DNA from: UBA7672 sp040398425
GTDB taxonomy: Bacteria > Pseudomonadota > Alphaproteobacteria > Caulobacterales > Hyphomonadaceae
Length of the DNA: 39,400 bases
Reading direction: 5' to 3'
Assembly: GCA_040398425.1 (NCBI GenBank)
Contig: JBBATZ010000040.1
Span: 1-39,400 of the forward strand
Below the pieces are notes generated by a model. The model worked only from the letters and a program-made list of their open reading frames with translations. It had not been told where the DNA came from and did not search any database. The position numbers were made by a program, and so were the translations under genes. Shown one piece after another: positions 32,007 through 39,400 of this stretch (within the stretch, counting starts at the first letter, position 1; each line of letters starts with the position of its first letter).

Positions 32007-32672
32007 TCATTGGTCCAGGTCCTTCCCGATACCGGCGAAGACGTTGTGGAACATCTCCACCGTCAGGCGGCCGGTATTCGTGTTGTAGCGGCTGCAATGG
32101 TAGCTGTCGTGAAGGATCAGGGGGCCATTTGGTCCCTCCAGCACGTGCCGTCGGGCGTGGCCAAAGACATTGGCCGACGGCTTGCCTCCCAATGCCCGTA
32201 CAGTTGAATCGTGGGCAATCCTGCCCAGCGCCAGCAGGACCTTCAGCTTCGGCATCGCCCCGATCCGGGAGATAAGGAAGGGGCGGCAGGTCAGGATTTC
32301 CGCTCCGGTCGGCTTGTTTTCAGGCGGAACGCAGCGCACCGCATTGGTGATCATTGCGTCCTTGAGCTTCAGGCTATCGTCCGGCCGCGCCTTGAACGTC
32401 CCCGTCGACAGCCCGAATCTGTCGAGGGTCGAGTAGAGCAAGTCGCCCGCGTAGTCGCCCGTGAATGGCCGCCCAGTCCGATTTGCCCCCTGCAGGCCGG
32501 GAGCCAGCCCCACGATCAACAAACGACCGGACGCTTCTCCGAACGACGGCACCGCTCCGTTGAACCAATCCGGATGCGCTACCCGGTTGGCCGCAATGAA
32601 TCCGTGTAGCCGAGGGCAAAGCGGGCAGTCCTTGGGGGCTTCGGGCGGGGAGACGGGGACAGGCTTTGGCAT
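32007..32672 (-). CDS. uracil-DNA glycosylase, family 5-like
   Basis: A 221-residue uracil-DNA glycosylase of the iron-sulfur group. The first two cluster Cys are in CPLCPRL and the other two near residues 114 and 129. Motif 1 is GLAPGLQGANRTGRPFTGDY, the family 5 (UDGb) form without the polar catalytic residue of family 4, and the motif 2 region is HDSYHCSRYNT, where family 5 usually has HPS. It removes uracil and perhaps hypoxanthine from DNA. Start ATG at MPKPVPVSPP with an AGGA site; the longer frame lies antisense to rpoZ. It sits between tRNA-Gly and the divergent rpoZ. Confidence 0.92.
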   Translation of the reverse strand: MPKPVPVSPPEAPKDCPLCPRLHGFIAANRVAHPDWFNGAVPSFGEASGRLLIVGLAPGLQGANRTGRPFTGDYAGDLLYSTLDRFGLSTGTFKARPDDSLKLKDAMITNAVRCVPPENKPTGAEILTCRPFLISRIGAMPKLKVLLALGRIAHDSTVRALGGKPSANVFGHARRHVLEGPNGPLILHDSYHCSRYNTNTGRLTVEMFHNVFAGIGKDLDQ

Positions 32673-32847
32673 GGTCCTGTCCTGCCCGGGGCCGGCCCCC
32701 CAAGTCAAATCCCTGCAGCCGAGGGTCGGCCAGTGCGGTGAAGCTGGCTGAACTCCCGGTAATTGCTGGCAAAACCGGGCTGAAACGCCTATGTTGCGTC
32801 CGCGAACCGCTTCCTGTAGACAGAGCGGCCCCGTAAAGGAGACTCGC

Positions 32848-33198
32848 ATGGCCCGTGTCACGGTTGAAGACTGCGTTGAAAAGGTCCCGAACCGCTTCAA
32901 CCTGGTCCTGCTTGCTGCGCACCGCGCCCGCGTGATCCGCGAGGGCTCGCCCATCACGATTGATCGCGACAACGACAAAGACCCCGTTATCGCCCTGCGC
33001 GAAATCGCGGCCGAGACGGTCGATCTCGAAACCATCCGCGACAGCTTGGTCGCCGAGCTGCAGGAAGTCCGTCCGAACGAGGAAGCCGAGAAAGAAGCCG
33101 ACAAGCGCGCCCTGGCTGCCGCTCCGGCCTCGTCGGAAGAGGAAGTTCTCAAGGCCTATCAGGTCGAGCTGGAGTCGGCGCGCGAAGAGCGTTTCTAG
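32848..33198 (+). CDS. rpoZ: RNA polymerase omega subunit
   Basis: A 116-residue omega. It starts MARVTVEDCVEKVPNRFNLV with AAAGGAG upstream; the omega core (LLAAHRARVIREGSP, then EIAAETVD) is clear, and the alphaproteobacterial acidic C-terminal extension follows. It helps fold beta-prime and, with it, forms a ppGpp site in many bacteria. The RSH gene begins 12 bases downstream, the common order. Confidence 0.97.
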   Translation: MARVTVEDCVEKVPNRFNLVLLAAHRARVIREGSPITIDRDNDKDPVIALREIAAETVDLETIRDSLVAELQEVRPNEEAEKEADKRALAAAPASSEEEVLKAYQVELESAREERF

Positions 33199-33210
33199 GG
33201 ATCGTGATGC

Positions 33211-35439
<2,229 letters not shown>

Positions 35440-35444
35440 ACCAG

Positions 35445-35822
35445 ATGTTCCGTGCCATTCTTGCAGTTGCCGTCTTGATGCTGGCAGCCTGCGCCCAGCC
35501 CGCGACCGCGCCTCTCCCGGTTCAGCCAGAGACGGCGGCCAAGATCGACTGGCGAGCCGCCAGCACAGCCGAACAGTGCTCGACCATCGGCGGCGAATGG
35601 CGTCCCGTCTGCATGATGGGCAAGCCCGCTTGCGTCGTCACCTTCAAGGACGCCGGCAAGAGTTGCTCTGACAGTTCGGAATGCTCGGGCAAGTGCGTCA
35701 CCAAGGCCGGAGCTCAGCCAGGAACGGAAACGCGCGGGCAGTGCACGACAAACAGCGACCCGTGCGGCTGTTTCCAGCTCGTGACCAAAGGCAAGGCTGA
35801 CTACCCCCTCTGCGCCGACTAG
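35445..35822 (+). CDS. Cys-rich lipoprotein behind RSH
   Basis: A 125-residue predicted lipoprotein. The signal ends in LMLAAC with Cys16 as lipid site. The mature part has ten further Cys (for example GKSCSDSSECSGKC and SDPCGCF), enough for five disulfides, a compact knot-like periplasmic or surface domain. It starts five bases after the RSH stop, so it shares the transcript, and precedes pyrE. The SDSSECSGKC pattern resembles small disulfide-knot repeats seen in myxobacterial and other secreted proteins, but I know no function. Confidence 0.8.
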   Translation: MFRAILAVAVLMLAACAQPATAPLPVQPETAAKIDWRAASTAEQCSTIGGEWRPVCMMGKPACVVTFKDAGKSCSDSSECSGKCVTKAGAQPGTETRGQCTTNSDPCGCFQLVTKGKADYPLCAD

Positions 35823-35860
35823 CCGATTGAGCCTGAAGACCTGAGACGATAGAGCGACCC

Positions 35861-36445
35861 ATGAACACCGAAGACGTACTCGACGAATTCCGCAAAGTCG
35901 GCGCCCTGCTGGAGGGGCACTTCATCCTGTCGTCAGGCCGGAGAAGTCCCGTCTTCCTGCAAAAAGCGCTGGTCTTCTCGCACCCTGCCACCACCGAACG
36001 GCTGTGTTCCGCGCTGGCCCGCAAGCTGGAGGCGGCATTTGGGAAAATCGACGTTGTGGTCGGCCCCGCCGTCGGCGGCCTGATCCCGGGCTACGAAACC
36101 GCGCGCGCCCTCGGCTGCCGGTCGATATACACCGAGCGGGAGGGCGGCGTGATGAGCCTGCGTCGCGGCTTTACCGTTGAGCCGAGTGATCGCGTGATCA
36201 TCGTCGAGGACATCGTTACGACAGGCATCTCGATGCGCGAAACACTGGAGGCGATGAAGGCGGCAGGCGCTAACGTTGTCGGCGCAGCCTGCGTGGTCGA
36301 TCGCGCCAACGGCAAGGCCGATGTCGGTGGCTTGAAACTCGTCTCGCTCGCCGCCGTCGATTTTCCGGACTACGACGCCAACGATCTGCCGCCTGAACTC
36401 GCGAAACTGCCTGCAATCAAGCCTGGATCGCGAGGCTTGAAGTGA
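35861..36445 (+). CDS. pyrE: orotate phosphoribosyltransferase
   Basis: A 194-residue OPRTase, which makes orotidylate from orotate and PRPP in pyrimidine synthesis. The PRPP loop is VIIVEDIVTTGISMRE; GHFILSSGRRSPVFLQKA at the N terminus and VVGPAVGGLIPGYETA are family features. The stop overlaps the pdxJ start in GTGA. The N-terminal residues MNTEDVLDEFRKVGALLEGH fit known starts. Confidence 0.96.
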   Translation: MNTEDVLDEFRKVGALLEGHFILSSGRRSPVFLQKALVFSHPATTERLCSALARKLEAAFGKIDVVVGPAVGGLIPGYETARALGCRSIYTEREGGVMSLRRGFTVEPSDRVIIVEDIVTTGISMRETLEAMKAAGANVVGAACVVDRANGKADVGGLKLVSLAAVDFPDYDANDLPPELAKLPAIKPGSRGLK

Positions 36446-37194
36446 CACTCGTCCGCGCCCGCCTCGGAGTGAACATCGATCACGTTGCGACCGTACGCAA
36501 CGCGCGCGGCGGCGTGCATCCCGACCCGGCCAAGGCTGCCTCGATCGCCCAGGCCGCCGGCGCGGACGGCATTACCATCCATCTGCGCGAGGATCGCCGC
36601 CATATCCGCGATGCGGACCTGCAGGCGGTGCGTGCTGCAACGACACTCCCGATCAATCTCGAGATGGCGACGACGGAGGAGATGCTGGCCAACGCGCTGG
36701 CTTACAAGCCTCACGCAGCCTGTCTCGTGCCGGAGCGGCGCGAGGAGCGCACCACCGAAGGTGGGCTCGATGTCGCGCGCCTGCACAATCAGGTCGAACC
36801 CTTCGTCCGCCAGTTGCGTGAAGCTGGAATCCGCGTCTCGCTGTTTATCGAGCCGAGCATCGCGCAGGTCGACACGGCCATCGTCATGGGTGCGCCGGTG
36901 GTGGAGCTGCATACGGGAAAATACGTGGAACTGGCATTTGCCGGCGATGAGGTTGGCACGGCGGTGGAATTGAAGCGCCTGCGGGAGGCTGCTGCGCATG
37001 GCCATGCCCGGGGCCTCGAAATCCATGTTGGCCATGGCCTGACCTACGACACCGTGCGTCCTGTGGCGGCCATCCCCGAAGTCCGTGAGCTGAACATCGG
37101 CCATTTCATCATGGGCGAGGCTTTGTTCGTCGGGCTGGACGCAGCCGTGAGGGGCATGCGCCACGAGATCGATATTGCTCGAGGTCACGCGTGA
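36442..37194 (+). CDS. pdxJ: pyridoxine 5'-phosphate synthase
   Basis: A 250-residue PdxJ, a TIM barrel that condenses 1-deoxyxylulose 5-phosphate with 3-amino-2-oxopropyl phosphate to pyridoxine phosphate. Key blocks: RLGVNIDHVATVRNARGG, ITIHLREDRRHI, CLVPERREERTTEGGLD and EIHVGHGLTYD. Starts at GTG overlapping the pyrE stop by four bases, and its own stop overlaps acpS in the same way. Order pdxJ-acpS is widely conserved. Confidence 0.97.
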   Translation: MTLVRARLGVNIDHVATVRNARGGVHPDPAKAASIAQAAGADGITIHLREDRRHIRDADLQAVRAATTLPINLEMATTEEMLANALAYKPHAACLVPERREERTTEGGLDVARLHNQVEPFVRQLREAGIRVSLFIEPSIAQVDTAIVMGAPVVELHTGKYVELAFAGDEVGTAVELKRLREAAAHGHARGLEIHVGHGLTYDTVRPVAAIPEVRELNIGHFIMGEALFVGLDAAVRGMRHEIDIARGHA

Positions 37195-37616
37195 TCATCG
37201 GCATCGGTCAGGACATGTGCGACATCCGGCGGATCGAGAATTCGCTTGAGGAGTTCGGCGACCGCTTTACGAACCGTGTCTTCACCGACGTCGAACGCCG
37301 TACGGCGGACCGTCGCAAGGAACGCTCCGCCACCTACGCCAAACGTTTCGCGGCCAAGGAGGCCTGCGCGAAAGCTCTGGGTACAGGCGTGCCGCGCCGT
37401 GGCGTCCACTGGCAGCATATGGGCGTCGTCAACCTGCCGACGGGAAAGCCGACCTTCGCGCTATCCGGCGGGGCTGCGGAACGGCTCGCGAAGCTGACGC
37501 CGCCCGGCATGACGTGTTTCATCCATCTCACGATCACGGACGAATATCCGTATGCTCAGGCGCAAGTGATCATTGAGGCGCTGCCGTCGCCATCAACTCC
37601 GACGGCATCGTCGTGA
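37191..37616 (+). CDS. acpS: holo-[acyl-carrier-protein] synthase
   Basis: A 141-residue AcpS that moves phosphopantetheine from CoA to apo-ACP. The Mg ligands are in GIGQDMCDI (Asp8) and FAAKEACAKALGTG (the Glu). The C-terminal dozen residues (LPSPSTPTASS) form a short extension. GTG start inside the pdxJ stop, GTGA overlap with rnc. In many alphaproteobacteria lepB lies next, but here rnc follows directly. Confidence 0.96.
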   Translation: MIIGIGQDMCDIRRIENSLEEFGDRFTNRVFTDVERRTADRRKERSATYAKRFAAKEACAKALGTGVPRRGVHWQHMGVVNLPTGKPTFALSGGAAERLAKLTPPGMTCFIHLTITDEYPYAQAQVIIEALPSPSTPTASS

Positions 37617-38368
37617 CCAACGGCAGCGCCACCGGCAAGCGTCGCCGCAATCGGGCCCGCGCGGAGGGACCGCCTGAGCTGACGCCGGAACAACGCGACG
37701 CACTCGAATCGGCCCTGGGCCACAAATTCAAGGACGAAATCCTGCTCCACCGCGCGATGACCCACCGCAGCGCTACACAAGGCAAAGCAGCGGAGTGGAG
37801 CAATGAGCGCCTGGAATTTCTCGGCGACCGCATTCTGGGGCTGGTGATGGTGGAGACGCTCATGGAGCGTTTCCCGAAGCAGCGCGAAGGCGAGCTAGCG
37901 CCGCGCCTCAACGCTATGGTCAGCCGCGACACCTGCGCGATTGTCGGCGCTGAGCTTGGCCTTGGGAACTATCTCATCGTGGACCGCTCGGAGCGATCGA
38001 CCGGTGGGCCGGAGAAACGGTCGCTGCTTGCCAATTCGGTCGAGGCAGTGATCGGAGCGATCTATACCGATGGCGGGCTCGAGAAGGCCCGCAAGTTCAT
38101 TCTAAAGCAGTGGAAGGTGCTGCTGCAGGCCTCGACGGACATGGCGCGCGATCCGAAGTCCGCGCTGCAGGAGTGGGCGCAAGGATGTGGCATGGCTGCG
38201 CCGGCCTATCGTCACGTCTCGCGCGAGGGGCCTGACCACGCACCCGTCTTTACTGTGGCCGTCGAGATCGACGGTCGTGACCCCATTCAAGGCGTCGGCA
38301 ATTCTAAACAGGTTGCCGAACGCGAGGCTGCGCGCGCCATGCTCGCCGCCATAGGAGATCAGACATGA
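37613..38368 (+). CDS. rnc: ribonuclease III
   Basis: A 251-residue RNase III, which cuts double-stranded RNA such as rRNA precursors. The signature NERLEFLGDRILG holds Glu65, Glu68 and Asp72. The second acidic pair, normally D-x-x-E (as in E. coli Asp114/Glu117), reads N-S-V-E here, so Asn141 replaces the Asp; Glu144 is kept. The dsRNA-binding domain covers about residues 175-250 (PKSALQEWAQGCGMAAPAYR). A basic N-terminal tail of about 20 residues precedes the catalytic domain. GTG start overlapping acpS; its stop overlaps the era start (ATGA). Confidence 0.96.
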   Translation: MTNGSATGKRRRNRARAEGPPELTPEQRDALESALGHKFKDEILLHRAMTHRSATQGKAAEWSNERLEFLGDRILGLVMVETLMERFPKQREGELAPRLNAMVSRDTCAIVGAELGLGNYLIVDRSERSTGGPEKRSLLANSVEAVIGAIYTDGGLEKARKFILKQWKVLLQASTDMARDPKSALQEWAQGCGMAAPAYRHVSREGPDHAPVFTVAVEIDGRDPIQGVGNSKQVAEREAARAMLAAIGDQT

Positions 38369-39276
38369 CCGATGAAAAACGCGCGGGCTTTGCCGCCATC
38401 ATCGGCGCTCCAAACGCCGGTAAGTCGACGCTGGTCAACCAGCTCGTTGGAACGAAGGTGACCATCGTCACGCACAAGGTGCAGACGACGCGCTTTCCCG
38501 TGCGCGGCGTGATGATGCACAAGTCCTCGCAGATCGTGCTGGTCGATACTCCAGGGATCTTCGCGCCGAGACGCAGGCTGGATCGCGCGATGGTGAAGTC
38601 GGCATGGGACGGCGCTACGGACGCTGACGCCGTCGTTCACCTCGTGGACGCGCGCCACTGGACGGGGCAGGGCGACAAGTCTGAGGACGAAGCGATCATT
38701 GCCCGCCTCAAGGATCTGGGCGCCAGGGCCATCCTCGCGCTCAACAAGATCGATCTGGTCGACCGTGCCAGCCTGCTGGCGGCGACAAAGACGTTGTTTG
38801 ACACCGGCGTCTATTCCGATGTCCTGATGATCTCCGGGCTCAACGGCGATGGCGTGGAGCAGCTAGCGGATCTGCTCGCGACCCGCATGCCCGTTGGCCC
38901 GTATCTGTTTCCGGAAGATCAGGCGGCAGACATTCCCAGCCGTCTCATCGCGGCGGAGGTCACGCGCGAGAAACTGATGCTACGGTTGCATCAGGAAATC
39001 CCGTACCAGCTTACAGTCGAGACCGAGAACTGGGAGCAGCACGGCAATGGTTCGCTCAAGATTGACCAGATGATCCATGTCGCCCGCGAGGGGCACCGCG
39101 CGATCATTCTTGGCAAGGGCGGGCAGACCATCAAGGACATAGGCACGGCTTCCCGCAAGGAGCTGAGCGAGATATTCGGCAAGCCGGTGCACCTGTTCTT
39201 GCGGGTCAAGGTTTCCGAGCGCTGGCAGGACAACCGCGAGCGTTTCTCGGCCATCGGGCTTGATTTCGATGCCTGA
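38365..39276 (+). CDS. era: GTPase Era
   Basis: A 303-residue Era, a GTPase that matures the 30S subunit. G1 GAPNAGKST, G3 DTPGIF and G4 NKIDLV are intact; the switch region QTTRFPVRGV is normal. The C-terminal KH domain (VAREGHRAIILGKGGQTIKD) binds the 3' end of 16S rRNA near the anti-Shine-Dalgarno. Four-base overlap with rnc. It is the last gene of this set; recO, which often follows, is not visible in the remaining 124 bases. Confidence 0.97.
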   Translation: MTDEKRAGFAAIIGAPNAGKSTLVNQLVGTKVTIVTHKVQTTRFPVRGVMMHKSSQIVLVDTPGIFAPRRRLDRAMVKSAWDGATDADAVVHLVDARHWTGQGDKSEDEAIIARLKDLGARAILALNKIDLVDRASLLAATKTLFDTGVYSDVLMISGLNGDGVEQLADLLATRMPVGPYLFPEDQAADIPSRLIAAEVTREKLMLRLHQEIPYQLTVETENWEQHGNGSLKIDQMIHVAREGHRAIILGKGGQTIKDIGTASRKELSEIFGKPVHLFLRVKVSERWQDNRERFSAIGLDFDA

Positions 39277-39400
39277 ACCTGCCCAATCGATCCAATTTTA
39301 CAGATCATTCTAAGCTGACCTTCGCGCTTGATGCCTAACGTCGTCTTCTTATTGTGGGGCAGGCGATGCAGCGCACGGGGCAGCGGCAGGGGTTAGCTAG
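39277..39400 (+). other. end of window; possible start of another gene
   Basis: No terminator is seen after era. An ATG at 39366, preceded by GGGGCAGG, opens a frame (MQRTGQRQGLA) that is still open at the window edge. Too short to judge. Confidence 0.2.

Noticed and set aside
39366..39400. New gene at the right edge
   Set aside because: Only eleven codons are visible; recorded as a low-confidence note and not claimed as a gene.

Overview
The window is high-GC alphaproteobacterial chromosome. It most resembles the Caulobacterales, perhaps the stalked or budding Hyphomonadaceae. Four things point there: a bactofilin gene overlapping an M23 peptidase gene (the bacA-lmdC pair described in Hyphomonas neptunium); a DUF2336 protein; the orders rplM-rpsI-argC and rpoZ-rsh-pyrE-pdxJ-acpS-rnc-era; and promoters that fit the Caulobacter form (TTGAC.., about 13-17 nt, then a GCTANAWC-like -10). 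About ten genes use GTG or TTG starts. I see no phage, transposase, plasmid or CRISPR signature.

Layout. 1-5.5 kb: a thiolase, then a long leftward block. In transcription order this is a TIR-membrane-FGE-like protein with a small lipoprotein, a short promoter-to-terminator unit encoding a 25-residue peptide, the RNA ligase RtcB, a 77-residue protein and a GNAT acetyltransferase. 5.6-13.7 kb: DUF4105 protein, hydrolase, VanZ-like protein, glutathione transferase, MpaB-type oxygenase, a truncated VOC fragment, bacterioferritin and Bfd, a Tat-exported M28 peptidase and a small Asp/Gly-rich membrane protein. 13.8-21.5 kb: rplM-rpsI-argC, a convergent gap bounded by a perfect 24-bp inverted repeat around a 77-codon frame, DUF2336, CoA-transferase, lytic transglycosylase, an unknown protein and RNase D. 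21.6-24.5 kb: aspS, followed by about 1.1 kb of palindromic repeats and a gene broken by an in-frame stop. 24.5-31.9 kb: bactofilin/M23 pair, peroxiredoxin, AsmA-like giant, SRPBCC protein, FkbM methyltransferase and tRNA-Gly(TCC). 32.0-39.3 kb: family-5-like uracil-DNA glycosylase, rpoZ, RSH, a Cys-rich lipoprotein and the tightly coupled pyrE-pdxJ-acpS-rnc-era.

Most genes are housekeeping. Four places deserve attention. First, the leader of rtcB carries a near copy of the 16S rRNA 3' tail next to a start-codon hairpin. Second, the TIR gene puts a cytoplasmic TIR domain on an apparently periplasmic FGE/lectin-like domain, with a lipoprotein partner. Third, two families of palindromic repeats fill the intergenic gaps, one of them with compensated stems. 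Fourth, RNase III has Asn where a conserved catalytic Asp is expected. All functional statements here are read from sequence and family memory; no searches were run.
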